A program made the position numbers and the translations under genes. Source: Aristolochia californica (lineage: Eukaryota > Streptophyta > Magnoliopsida > Piperales > Aristolochiaceae). From it: 64,000 nt of DNA. Under the pieces are notes generated by a model. That model was not told the DNA's origin. It ran no database searches and worked only from the letters and a program-made list of their open reading frames with translations. Numbering within the stretch: the first letter of the stretch is position 1; each line of letters starts with the position of its first letter. This document shows positions 36,301-44,859 of this stretch, one piece after another. The stretch covers positions 3,474,501 to 3,538,500 of the forward strand of contig JARWKL010000011.1 of assembly GCA_029961685.1 (NCBI GenBank), read 5' to 3'.

Positions 36301-36964
36301 TGCAAGCAGAAGCTCAGATATAAATCAAGTTTAAAGAAATAAGTAACTCTCAAACACACAAAACTGAATTATTTGCAACTCAATGTTGTGTAATTGACAA
36401 GTTGCTCCATTAAAATTCCACTAACCTTTCTGCAATCCCTTCCACGTCCTCCTTCTTCAAGGCACCGGGATCATCACAACTCGCCACAAAATTATGCAAA
36501 TGCAAGGCAGCGGCACCTGGAACGGAAGAATTCAATGCGTAGATAGCTGCCCCACCTGCAGCACCGAGAGCAACCGCACCACCCAATCCTTTCTCGCGGG
36601 ACCCACCCAACTTAAACCCCAACGCATACCCAGCCGCAATGACTCCAGCAACCAAGACGACCGATGAAGCTACTCTAACGGAAGGAGACATGCCACTGAC
36701 GAGGGCCTGCTGCCCGGAAAGCTCCTTCCTGCCCCCAAAGATGGACGAACTTACTGAATTGCCCGAGTCCGAGACCGAATTCAAGGACTCGCTGGCCAGG
36801 GCCGAGTTGCTTACAAGATACCGTCGACGTCCACATTTCCTGGTATGAAGAAAATTAGGACTCGGGGTAAAAATGAGTTTATGGTTTAGTGGGGTGAACT
36901 GAGAGGGAAAGAGACGATAAGAACGTGAAGAAGACGGAGGTAGGAGGTGCAGAGATAGATCCAT
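13053..36964 (-). CDS. TIC110: TIC110, chloroplast inner-envelope import protein (15 exons)
   Basis: TIC110 is the large inner-envelope protein of the chloroplast import machinery; it gives a stromal scaffold for chaperones and transit-peptide binding. Exons, 5' to 3': 36964-36426, 35253-35194, 34434-34311, 34240-34172, 34081-33983, 33827-33761, 33194-33130, 33018-32924, 31396-31269, 31133-31033, 30845-30629, 21806-21652, 21484-21359, 14507-13512, 13295-13053. Every junction is GT-AG, phases match, the sum is 3084 nt (1027 aa), and the protein follows known TIC110 throughout, ending in the typical FVF. Start is the ATG at 36964 (MDLSLH); a longer frame begins only at GTG. Introns 11 (8.8 kb) and 13 (6.9 kb) are swollen by retroelements. 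No exon is broken, so the gene looks functional if these introns splice. Confidence 0.96.
13512..14507 (-). CDS. TIC110: TIC110 exon 14 (large)
   Basis: 332 codons in one exon: [13 protein letters not shown], then [21 protein letters not shown], an acidic linker ([19 protein letters not shown]) encoded by a GAA/GAG run, then [20 protein letters not shown] and [14 protein letters not shown], ending before VVSSLNDLL. The acidic linker is longer than in Arabidopsis as I recall it. Open throughout. Confidence 0.95.
15216..20376 (+). mobile_element. Copia retrotransposon in TIC110 intron 13
   Basis: 5' LTR about 15216-15525 (its start is degraded), PBS TGGTATCAGAGC at 15526-15537, 3' LTR 20051-20376 (TGTTAGAAAATATG to TTTACA). 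The LTRs align over GTTAAATTTTCAT(G/A)TACATA, GTGTATAGGGGCAATTTTG and the CT-rich end. Possible 5-bp target duplication CTCCT (15211-15215) versus CTACT (20377-20381), one mismatch. About 5.2 kb, inserted antisense to TIC110. Confidence 0.85.
16034..19980 (+). pseudogene. Broken copia gag-pol of the intron 13 element
   Basis: Domains in order: gag at 16034-16740 ([20 protein letters not shown], then [13 protein letters not shown]); a zinc-knuckle-like region about 16790-16850; protease/pre-integrase at 17162-17494 ([16 protein letters not shown]); integrase about 17500-18330 (APQHNG-like, then [19 protein letters not shown]); RT at 18746-19180 ([26 protein letters not shown]); then [14 protein letters not shown] (19187-19558); RNase H about 19560-19980. 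Stops and frameshifts occur in every domain, so it cannot move on its own. Confidence 0.88.
20777..20826. repeat. (TA)n microsatellite in TIC110 intron 13
   Basis: Two TA runs joined by ACATACATACAT-type words. Confidence 0.9.
21320..21352. repeat. (AG)n microsatellite beside the TIC110 exon 13 donor
   Basis: About 16 AG units on the plus strand. The TIC110 transcript therefore carries a (CU)n run starting about six bases into intron 13. Confidence 0.95.
21359..21806 (-). CDS. TIC110: TIC110 exons 12-13
   Basis: Exon 12 (21806-21652) codes for [20 protein letters not shown] and continues to [12 protein letters not shown]. Exon 13 (21484-21359) codes for [20 protein letters not shown] through AAMEIASKA. 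They sit as an island between the two retroelement-filled introns, 8.8 kb from exon 11 and 6.9 kb from exon 14. The donor of exon 13 is followed after six intron bases by a (CT)n run in the transcript. Confidence 0.94.
22290..22738 (+). pseudogene. Copia RT fragment, left of nested insertion
   Basis: Reads as decayed [20 protein letters not shown] at 22340-22400, then [18 protein letters not shown], and ...[10 protein letters not shown] at about 22640-22675. The element lacks gag, protease and integrase between the PBS and this point, so it was internally deleted before the later insertion. Confidence 0.75.
24807..28760 (-). pseudogene. LINE ORF2: endonuclease, RT, zf-RVT, RNase H (broken)
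   Basis: From the 5' side: endonuclease starts [23 protein letters not shown] (28750-28690), continues FVILVETKM and AGVYGPT and [13 protein letters not shown] (28684-28330). RT at 27693-26575 reads [40 protein letters not shown] and the catalytic box YVDDIIF. zf-RVT at about 25620-25400 has [17 protein letters not shown]. RNase H at 25133-24807 has [10 protein letters not shown] and [13 protein letters not shown]. Several frameshifts and stops separate these blocks. Confidence 0.9.
28761..29030 (-). pseudogene. LINE ORF1 C-terminal part
   Basis: In the same frame as the start of the endonuclease, the minus strand reads openly [12 protein letters not shown], then [31 protein letters not shown] and TWESVI before MSWNV. 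This Pro/Lys-rich end is what precedes ORF2 in plant L1 elements. The N-terminal part of ORF1 is missing or unreadable. Confidence 0.55.
29165..30110 (+). pseudogene. Copia RT/RNase H fragment, right of nested insertion
   Basis: Continues the RT: YVD-VIV-like catalytic remnant at about 29205, [10 protein letters not shown] at 29310, then [15 protein letters not shown]. RNase H at 29582-29845 reads [20 protein letters not shown] and [18 protein letters not shown]. It ends before the polypurine tract TTGAAGGGG and the 3' LTR. Stops throughout. Confidence 0.8.
30629..35253 (-). CDS. TIC110: TIC110 exons 2-11
   Basis: Ten short exons (60-217 nt) code for the first part of the helix-rich stromal domain. 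Recognisable stretches are [20 protein letters not shown] (exon 2), [16 protein letters not shown] (3), [17 protein letters not shown] (4), [19 protein letters not shown] (5), [20 protein letters not shown] (7), [20 protein letters not shown] (8), [15 protein letters not shown] (9), [15 protein letters not shown] (10) and [20 protein letters not shown] (11). Each has a clear AG acceptor and GT donor. Confidence 0.93.
31980..32500 (-). pseudogene. Decayed LINE-type RNase H fragment in TIC110 intron 8
   Basis: On the minus strand about 32480-32300 reads [15 protein letters not shown], then [15 protein letters not shown], the pattern of the RNase H (RVT_3) end of plant L1 elements, with stops in between. 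I see no RT upstream, so this would be a 5'-truncated copy. Intron 8 (31397-32923) is 1.5 kb largely because of it. Confidence 0.45.
36426..36964 (-). CDS. TIC110: TIC110 exon 1: transit peptide and two membrane helices
   Basis: Codes for residues 1-180. Residues 1 to about 60 are Ser/Arg-rich with few acidic residues ([14 protein letters not shown], then [10 protein letters not shown]), fitting a chloroplast transit peptide. Two hydrophobic segments follow, about 97-117 ([20 protein letters not shown]) and a Gly/Ala-rich one about 124-145, matching the N-terminal membrane anchor of TIC110. The exon ends in phase 2 at AAAG|GTTAGT. Confidence 0.95.
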
Positions 36965-37140
36965 CTTCTTTCTCTCCACTTAGAGAAAGAAGAAGAGCTG
37001 CTATAGCGGCTGAGGGTTTTTCGATAGCGGGGGAACACGATGAGGAAGGATGCTACAGAAATGGAAGAGAACTCGGCTTATCTCTCAAGGAAAACTTTGT
37101 CATTTTTTGTTAAAGCTATTCTCGATGGCTTATTTTCAAG
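36965..37140 (-). promoter_or_regulatory. TIC110: TIC110 5' UTR and proximal promoter region
   Basis: Directly upstream of the TIC110 start codon. No clear TATA box at the expected distance, which is common for plastid-housekeeping genes. A purine-rich stretch (AGAAAGAAG-type) precedes the ATG. Inference from position only. Confidence 0.4.
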
Positions 37141-37329
37141 GGTCACTTTTAAATACACCCTCTTAGTTTCCGTAATTTCAATTAAGACCTTTTAGAATTC
37201 AGTGGATATTAATAATTTAATTTTTTTAAAAATAAAATATACCCTTTTAATTTAGATTTTATTTATGTCAATGAAAATTTAAGAATTAATTAAAGAGAGG
37301 AATCCATTTATGTCTTCTATGTCCCCATT

Positions 37330-37740
37330 GTGAGAATGGAGGGGGGTAGAGCACCCCTCCCTCGATCGAGGGAGAGGGTTCCCCCTCCCCTCCCTCGATC
37401 GAGGGAGAGGGTTCCCCCTCCCCTCCCTTTTCTACTGGAAGAAGTAGACGGCCTATCTTATTTGAGGGAAAAACTAGGTCAAGCATTAGTTTTACTTCTA
37501 TCTCCTTTTATGGTTTTTCGGGAGAGGGAAAGGTGTCTGGGGGCCATAGGTTGGATTACCCATTCTGTTGGCCATGTTAACTCTCTAGGGTCGAGTTCTT
37601 CTATGGTCAAATTTTCAGAATATCCAATATTTTTGGATAATTCTATGATTTTCTTTGAATCCTCATCTGGAACCTATCCAATATTGATTCCTCTTACAAC
37701 TACACATATGAGTATGCGCATTACCCTTCTTCTTGGTTGA
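37330..37740 (+). other. 136-codon ORF of unknown origin
   Basis: Starts with the 33-bp repeat and continues VDGLSYLREKLGQALVLLL, then RCLGAIGWITHSVGHVNS. I do not recognise a family. The non-repeat part (from 37435) looks less AT-biased than its flanks and could be an inserted fragment, for instance organellar or a gene remnant. It could equally be chance. Confidence 0.2.
37357..37421. repeat. 33-bp tandem repeat with an 18-bp palindrome
   Basis: CTCCCTCGATCGAGGGAG, a perfect 18-nt palindrome, lies at 37357-37374 and 37390-37407, within a 33-bp unit. Both strands read as Pro/Arg-rich peptides (PRSRERVPPPL), inside a 136-codon ORF at 37330-37740. Confidence 0.9.
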
Positions 37741-40740
37741 ATGTCATTTTTCGACCAGTTATATGTGTAGATTTTTAGGGACATGCTGCAACAAGAAGAG
37801 AAAAAAAAGTTTTTTATTGTTTATTTCTCTATTTATTAAAGAAATTAAAGTATTGGATGATTTTTAAAAATAATTTTCTCAAATATTAGATTTTTAAATA
37901 TAACCATGGGTAACTAAGGGTTTACTTAAAAAATTATTGTGTTGCAAAGGAAGATGACATATCAAAAGAGTGACCCAAATATAAAAATTATGTACCTTGT
38001 GTGGAAATCTAATTGTGAATATCTGTACATTTTTTCAGTGTTTTTTTTCTTACTTGAACTAAGTAAAATCGTTTGCGGAACACTTCGAATAGTGAGAGAA
38101 AATAGCATTAAATTCTAAAACATTAGAAGTTCGAAAAATAGCCAATTCTTGTTTGTAAGAGTTTGAGAGTAAGCTTACAACATGTGAGAACCAACTCCAA
38201 CCATTCCAAGACTTAATTTTTTTAACTTACAAGTGAGAAGATCAAAAGCATCAACTCTCACATACATCCCCATAATCTAGTAGAGGTGAAGAGGAGTTGA
38301 CTACACCTAATTGTCACATACTTTGACCTTTTGAGTCAAATTAGACTCTTAATCTTAAGAGTCTTGGTAAAATTGGCAAGCAAGAGCTACTCAAGTTTAT
38401 CGGATTTATGGTTCTAAAGTCAAAGTTTGAGATCTTAGAAAATGCTCTCCAAGTTTGTAGAAATCTCCATTTTTATGTGATTATATTGTTTACTTCTATT
38501 CATGAAATTTCAATTGTAATATCGATTATGGCCATCTTCAATAGTCAACTTAACCTTAGGTGAGCATAAAAGGTTAGAATTCTATAAAAAAAAAAGTTAC
38601 ATAGTTATAACTAATGATTTTATCATATTGGATCCCTTGTCTTTTTAAGTGAAGAATAAGGGGAGAAGATGGATGGTAGCCCTTGAGACTAAAGGATCTA
38701 AAATAAAAATAAAAAGTGACATTGCATATTCATGCTAGCAAATACGTTTCAGTTGCCAAATACATTCACATACTCGACGTAATTATGTATTTTTCCATTG
38801 GGCATCTGTTTTTGTTCATTAATCTCTATCATCCTAATTAAAGTTAGTTGAGAGTGAGTGAACCCAGATACACCCTTTAATTCTCCTTTTATCGCCTTTG
38901 CCTAATGCATCCATCTAAATCATGACAATCAAAATGCACCTAAAACAAGCCCACCTCTACGAAGTCCGGTCTATGGCATAATTACTAAAATAATCCTTTG
39001 ACAATCCCAAATTGGACTTGCTAATCCAATACAATAGTTAGAATATAATAGAGGAAAATCTGTGTAGTATACAATCTCAAACAACTATCTACTATAACTA
39101 GGCTACATAGATTAAGAAAGAAAAGAAAGTTATGCTTGGAGAGTAGCAAAGGTAAAGTTGGGGATAGTGAAACTTAAAAAATTTCAAAATAACTCTCTAT
39201 TATACATACACCAACATATAAACTGAAATTTAAGTTTCAATACCTATGTGCAAGTGCACAACTAAAAAGCCAGTAGAACCCATATGCATGCTAAATGGAC
39301 ACTATACATCATAGAGTATTGTAGGCACAAAATTTTGAGACAAAATAGGAAAACTTTTTTTTTGAAAAAGACAAAATAGGAAGACACTAGAGCTTGCAAG
39401 TATGCAAACAAAATAAATCAAAGTGTGAATATAGTGGAATGGAATTCAAATTAGACAATTACTAATGGTATAGTTACCAAACATGTTGGCATGCTACTTT
39501 TACTATGGGAACATTTAGTATTTATATATATATAAAAAAAGGTTATCCACTTCTACTACAAAAAAAAAGGTTATCCACTCCTACTACAATCCTTTAGTCA
39601 ACTTAAGAGAATTTTTTTCTTTTTCTACTTGTTTCCTATAGATAGAAGACAGGAGACCAGAATTTAACACCACACATCAGTGTCATTATTGTAACAAATC
39701 TTTTAATAATGTACTTCATGAAAGACACCCGACTACCACCTAAGTTCAACTAAGCTATAATTTCTAGCTTGAAATGATAGTAATCTATGAAAGAAAATTG
39801 ATAGAAGAATTCTCCTTTATTTCTTGCTTATGAGTCACTCATCTAACTCACCACTCGAAGTCTTCTGCTGCATTTTCTCATTTGGATTTAGCACAATCTT
39901 TTTCTTGGGGTCAATTGCTAGGAATTAGATTCCCTAATTTAATACTAATAAGAGCAATAATAAACGTAGAAGAAGAAATAATCAAGCACAAAAAATACAA
40001 GATTTATATAGGTTTGCCTCAAGGTGAGACTATGTCTTGTCTTCCGCCGCTGCAATATTTCACTATCATAATGAAGTAGTTTACAAGAGAAATCACACAC
40101 ACTCAAGTGTTTTTCTTTAACCTCTTTCAACCGCAACTAATGATCCTTCTCGATGATAACCCCAATAGCCGCGCTCCAAAATATAAAGAGAAAACTAGAA
40201 CAACCAGCATACAAGTGTGAAATCCCCAAAGTACCCTTAATAAAACAATAGTCAATATATCATGGACCTTTCGAGGGCTCCCTGTCCCCTTCCAACCACC
40301 ATGGTGACCTTACTGTAAAAGTTAATTCGTGTGCCTACTCAGCATAAGACGTTAATTAGATTCCACAACTTAACATTAGTCACATTCCTCAAATTTCTTA
40401 TGACACCTTGATCACTATTTGTTTCATTAGATTGCTTTACAATATTTTTAACAATGTTACTTTTAATGCGCGATTGTATTTGGTCCTCCATAGCAATGAG
40501 AGCAAGTGGAGTTTTGGCCTCTGGATGATGCATAAATGATAGTTTTAAGTAAAAGAAGCAAAAAACCATTCCAAGGTGTGAGATATGCATTCCTCTTCAA
40601 AATTATAAAATAGTTGAGTATATTTTTTCTTTCAAAGGAAAAAATAGATGAGTAGGTATGTAAGATGCATTTGATCACTTCCCTTAGTGGCACATTACGC
40701 ACTAGGTCATCTACATGTGCTTTTTCGTCCCAACATGAAC
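37741..40740. other. AT-rich intergenic DNA, no gene seen
   Basis: Three kilobases with only short ORFs. Around 39970-40060 a block reading AAAAAATACAAGATTTATATAGG and then GGTGAGAC resembles leader/LTR sequences common in plant retrotransposons, but no coding domains follow. A local duplication AAAAAAGGTTATCCACT is at 39535 and 39563. Confidence 0.45.
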
Positions 40741-40764
40741 ATGTCAAAGTCCTAGGCAAGAGTC

Positions 40765-40834
40765 CTTCCGAGGAGGTCACCCATCCTATAATTACTCTTG
40801 CCCAAGCTCACTTAACTTCGGAGTTCTGAGTCAG
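40765..40834 (-). ncRNA. 5S rRNA-like domain in Cassandra 3' LTR
   Basis: As in the 5' LTR, but with one change in the C-box end (CCTCCTCGGAAG instead of CCTCCTGGGAAG). Confidence 0.88.
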
Positions 40835-41038
40835 ATACCTAGCCAATACAACCCGAAAAGACTAGTCGTTTAAGGTGCGGAAAGCCAAGTACCTAACTCA
40901 GACCACAAACTCTAACAAGAGTGGACGGAACCACTCTGACACCCACCCCGCCCATTCTGGAGCCGCTTCTCACGGGATACGAACGCGGGCCGTGGCGTGC
41001 CTAGCTCTGATACCATGTCAAAGTCCTAGGCAAGAGTC

Positions 41039-41108
41039 CTTCCCAGGAGGTCACCCATCCTATAATTACTCTTGCCCAAGCTCACTTAACTTCGGAGTTC
41101 TGAGTCAG
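41039..41108 (-). ncRNA. 5S rRNA-like domain in Cassandra 5' LTR
   Basis: The minus strand reads TCAGAACTCCGAAGTTAAGT, then GAGCTTGGGCAAGAGTAAT and GGATGGGTGACCTCCTGGGA, closely matching the 3' half of plant 5S rRNA. It covers the three internal control parts (A box, intermediate element, C box). The 5' half of 5S is absent or unrecognisable. It is not a ribosomal gene but part of the retroelement LTR. Confidence 0.9.
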
Positions 41109-41586
41109 ATACCTAGCCAATACAACCCGAAAAGACTAGTCGTTTAAGGTGCGGAAAGCCAAGCACCTAACTCAGACCACAAACTCTAACAAGAGTGGAC
41201 GGAACCACTCTGACAGAACACACAAAATTTGAGACTACAAGGTTTTTTATACCTATTAAAAATAGTTGGGGGAATAAGATTAGCAATGTTTAGACTTTGT
41301 AAAATAAAGAAAAAAAAGGTTTGAAGAAAAAAAATTTAAAATATAACAAAATCTGCAATGTCAATCAGCACGAAATATGTAGAACGTTACGTTAGGGAAA
41401 CAACATACTCAAAGGTGTAAGATGATAGATATGACAAGTCATCACACATTAGGACGTCAAATAATTGTAAACTACTAAACAAAAAAGGGGAAACCAGTAA
41501 ATAAGTTCCAAAATTGTAGTTTTATTTTTTTCTTAACATTAGAATGTTCCATTTATTTTTAATGCATCAAACCTTCTATGATACCA

Positions 41587-43188
41587 TGTTGAATTATTAA
41601 AAAAATAATTTTTTTACTAACTTGATGTAATTTGAGTACAATGAGCCTCTATTTATAATAGAAGAAAGTAGTAGAGTCCAATTACAATTAAACAACTGAA
41701 AATAAATAGAAAACTAACATAACTAAAACACCTTTAACTAAGACTCCTCTATCAGACCTCCTCTCGTGAGACTCCTATAAGACTCCACCATATTAATTCT
41801 AGCTATGTGAGACTTCTTATTATGAGAGTCATGTATGACTCTTCGATATATGATTTTCAATACTCCCCCTCAAGTTGGAGTTTATAACTTTAACTTGAAA
41901 TTAAAAAAAAAAAAGTTGGTCTTCAATCTTCATTTGCTAATTTTTTTTCATAGATGTTAAATCTTCATAATTTGTTCTCCCCCTTTCTTGAATATTTTGG
42001 TCAAATAAAAACTACCACAACATGTGGAACAAAACCCCTCTTTTGAGTACTTCTTCTTCTACTTCTCCCCTTCAAGCTGGGATAAAAAGGAAATAGAGAC
42101 TCGACTTGGACAAAACATACTATGGGAGAAGAAAATCACTCCTAGCCATACGACGAAGCTCCATACACCAATCAACATGGTCGTAGTCTGAAACACACTC
42201 AGGTCTATTTTAAAGGCGAAAAAATTGACAAATTTTAAGGCATAACAAAGTGACTACTCACTTTTTAAAGGTAGCTCAAACACAAATCACCTATTGAGTA
42301 AAGAACAATTGACTTGACTAGAGCTGGATGTTGGACACACTCTTATACTTTTTGGGTGGTGGGTCTAGGCATTGTTCTGAAGTGATAAAAACATAAGACG
42401 ATAAATTGAAGAAATACTAGAGGAAAATAACTTTAACCGGAAGGATGCAACTATGTAACACTCTCAAAAGTTACTCTGATACCATGTTGAATTTTTATAA
42501 AAGAAAAAATTTTCATTGACTTGTTGTAATTTGTTAAGAGACACCCACGTGTGTAGGGGTGGCATGACTAGTAAATAAGGATAACTTTCATAGAGATGGC
42601 ATAAAATTGTAATTATGCAAGCCAGTGTATGTCCTCTTATGTCTTTTTCTTTTTTAAGCATGTAGTCCTAAGGGCATTTTAGTCATTGTAAACACTTTCA
42701 CATAACTATAAATATAGCCTCGAGGCATAAGGTAGAGCATTCAAGCATGTTCCTCTTGGCTCAAATTCGTCCTTACACCTCTCTCTCTTTTTCTCTTCTT
42801 TTTCTCCCTTGGTTTCTTTTGTCCTCACTCCCAAGAGCTAGGGTTCCTCTTTTATCTTCTTCCCTTGAGATCTCTTCTATTTATGTGTTGACCCTAGAAA
42901 TCAACATAATTTGAGTACAATGAACGCTCTATTTATAATAGAGGAAATAAGTAGAATTCAATTACAATTAAACTACCCTTATCCCTGTTACACCCAAAGT
43001 TAAATATTAAAAGATAAGTCTTAGAACAATTGAACAACTGAACATAAATAGAAGACTAACATAACTAAAACAGTTTTAACTGAGACTCTTCTATGAGACC
43101 TCTTGTAAGACTTCACCATATTAATTTTGGTTATCTGAAACTTCTTATTGTGAGAGTCATAAGAATCTTTCATATCTTCTCTTCAACA
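41587..43188 (-). mobile_element. N1-family non-autonomous LTR element, copy 2
   Basis: Minus strand. 3' LTR 41587-41862 with the polypurine tract (GAGGGGGAG, reverse-complemented) just inside, internal about 41863-42473, PBS TGGTATCAGAG at 42474-42484 (reverse-complemented), 5' LTR 42485-43188 interrupted by a solo LTR. The internal part matches 23240-23400 of the intron 11 copy (CTTCTTCTTCTACTTCTCCCC, then CCATACGAC). A second PBS-like string abuts the outer side of the 3' LTR (41576-41586), hinting at a former tandem copy. No clear target duplication. Confidence 0.75.
42532..42906 (+). repeat. Solo LTR with target duplication TAATT
   Basis: Starts TGTTAAGAGACACCC and ends AAATCAACA, flanked by TAATT at 42527-42531 and 42907-42911. 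Same family as the copia LTR at 2531-2915 (shared CTAAGGGCATTTTAGTCATTG, CTATAAATAT, AATTCGTCC). It sits within the 5' LTR of the N1 copy 2. Solo LTRs arise by recombination between the LTRs of one element. Confidence 0.9.
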
Positions 43189-43202
43189 TGACCTCTAAAT
43201 GA

Positions 43203-43670
43203 CTAACCATAATCCATGTTAGAGGCATTAAACTTTGAAATCAACACATGCTTTTTAGCTTTTGAGACCCTTCCAAACTTTTTTTCTAATCCCTCTAGAA
43301 GGTCTTTGGCATTCTCATATTTTTCTAGACTTCGCCTTACCAGACTGCTCATACTATTAAGCATGAAGAACCTTGCCATCTTATTTGTTTTTTTCCCATT
43401 TTGGTAATGAGCAATGACATTAGGACCAACTCCAAAAGTAGATTCACTAGGATTCTCTTCTATAAATGCTATGTCATAATAATAGGCTCCAACAAGCATC
43501 ATGAGCTTATTTTTCCACTCTTTGTAGTTGGATGCCCTAAAGTGTCAATTTCAAAAAATTCAGGTACTATCATTGTGGTCTCTATTTGCAACTACAAATG
43601 CAAGTCAAGAACCCTTATCTCTAAGACTAACTACTACATTTATCTTAATGCCTAAATTAAAAACTCATTA
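43203..43670 (-). pseudogene. Copia gag fragment
   Basis: On the minus strand: NKMARFFMLNSMSSLVRRSL, then LEKYENAKDLLEGLEKKFGR and VSKAKKHVLISKFNA, the copia gag (UBN2) pattern. Upstream parts run to about 43670 with stops. It follows the N1 LTR directly but is not part of that coding-free element. Confidence 0.7.
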
Positions 43671-44430
43671 TCAGTGTGCAATTTTACATGATGAGTAGTT
43701 CAAAAGATCATGATTCATACCAAGTTGTTGCATTCAACGCTGACATTAAATACTCTACCTTTATGTGGTTGTCCTTGAATCTAGAAGAATGCAACAAAGT
43801 ATATAGACCCCTTGAATTCCACCTTTGGCTGGTTACTTTTAGATCTAGAAGAGTGCAACTATCGTGAAAACAAACACCATTGGCCCCATAGAACATGTGA
43901 GCTATGTGAACCTTTTGGTATTCCACATTCATGATCTATGAGCCTAGGTAGTTATTAAACAACATTAACATTACTCTAATTGGTCACAAACCTTGAATAT
44001 TTGTCACCCAACACCATTCAACACATTGAACCAATGTTTCAAAAGGCTGAACCAATATTACAATCACTTGAATCAATTTTATCATATCAACTCGACCTTC
44101 AAATGACCTAAATTGGTCATAAAGGAGCTGAATCGAAGCTAAAACAACCTTAAAATGACTTGAATCAATCATAAAATAACTTAATCGAAGCTAACCAACC
44201 CTAAAATGCCCTTAAATTGGTCTACAAAAACTAGAGACCAACCTTCAGCGATTCGAAATATTGAGTTACACCAGATTTACTCTTTGTCTAGACCCTGGGT
44301 TAAGCTACTAGAAAGTCAACAAGGAAATGTCCATAATTGGCCTGCTTTTTTTAGGCTAAGTGATACACGAGTGCATAGCCTAGGCACATGCATGGCCCCA
44401 GCTGGCTCATGTAAGTGGGCCTATCCAGAT
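43671..44430. other. Non-coding stretch with loose repeats
   Basis: Contains loosely repeated ACTTGAATCAAT and CCTTAAAATG words (44040-44220) but no gene. The right end may include the start of the gypsy LTR. Confidence 0.35.
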
Positions 44431-44830
44431 GGTGGGCTGATGGGTTTAAAATTTGAAATTTGAAATTGAGGACCTATCTAGACGGATTTGGATAAAAATT
44501 TTGAGGGATTTTACCCCATGCAGGGTAGTGCCTTATTTGAATTTGAATAAATTTGAGATTTGCCTTGCTTATGTGGCAATTTCTCATTGGTTAGAGTTTA
44601 AATAAGGGATAAGGGAGTTTATCCCTCTTTAGCCTATAAATAGGGCCTTGTAACTTACTTACAAACATCTAGAAATTTGTGTAAAGAATACCTCATTTCT
44701 GTCGGAGCTCATTTCTCTCCATTTTGGCTTGATTTCCCCTCGAAATGAAGGCTACTTTTCACCCATAGTAAGCTAGACCGCACGCAAAAGCTTTAGGATT
44801 GAATCCTAGCCCAATAAAGAGGTGTGACAA
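44431..44830 (+). repeat. Putative Ty3/gypsy 5' LTR (start unknown)
   Basis: A TATA box CTATAAATAGGGCC at about 44634, a CT-rich transcribed part, an end at GTGTGACA, and a PBS-like TTGGTGTTAGAGC at 44831-44843 just before the gag reading frame. The left boundary is a guess; no second LTR is seen in the window. Confidence 0.5.
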
Positions 44831-44859
44831 TTGGTGTTAGAGCATAAATATTCCAGCCA

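Larger units (their letters stand above)
40742..41215 (-). mobile_element. Cassandra-type TRIM retrotransposon, target duplication GAACA
   Basis: Two 200-bp LTRs, 40742-40941 (3' LTR) and 41016-41215 (5' LTR), on the minus strand start TGTCAGAGTGG and end ACTTTGACA. They differ at about 2 of 200 bases. PBS TGGTATCAGAGC at 41004-41015 (reverse-complemented), internal region only about 74 bp. GAACA flanks both ends (40737-40741, 41216-41220). Each LTR carries a 5S rRNA-like block, the hallmark of Cassandra. No protein is encoded; movement relies on proteins of other elements. Confidence 0.95.

Noticed and set aside
36925..37113. Plus-strand ORF opposite the TIC110 start
   Set aside because: Antisense shadow of the first exon and 5' UTR, no family similarity.
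40765..41108. 5S rRNA genes
   Set aside because: Only the 3' half of 5S is present, twice, inside 200-bp LTRs with PBS and target duplication: Cassandra, not ribosomal genes.
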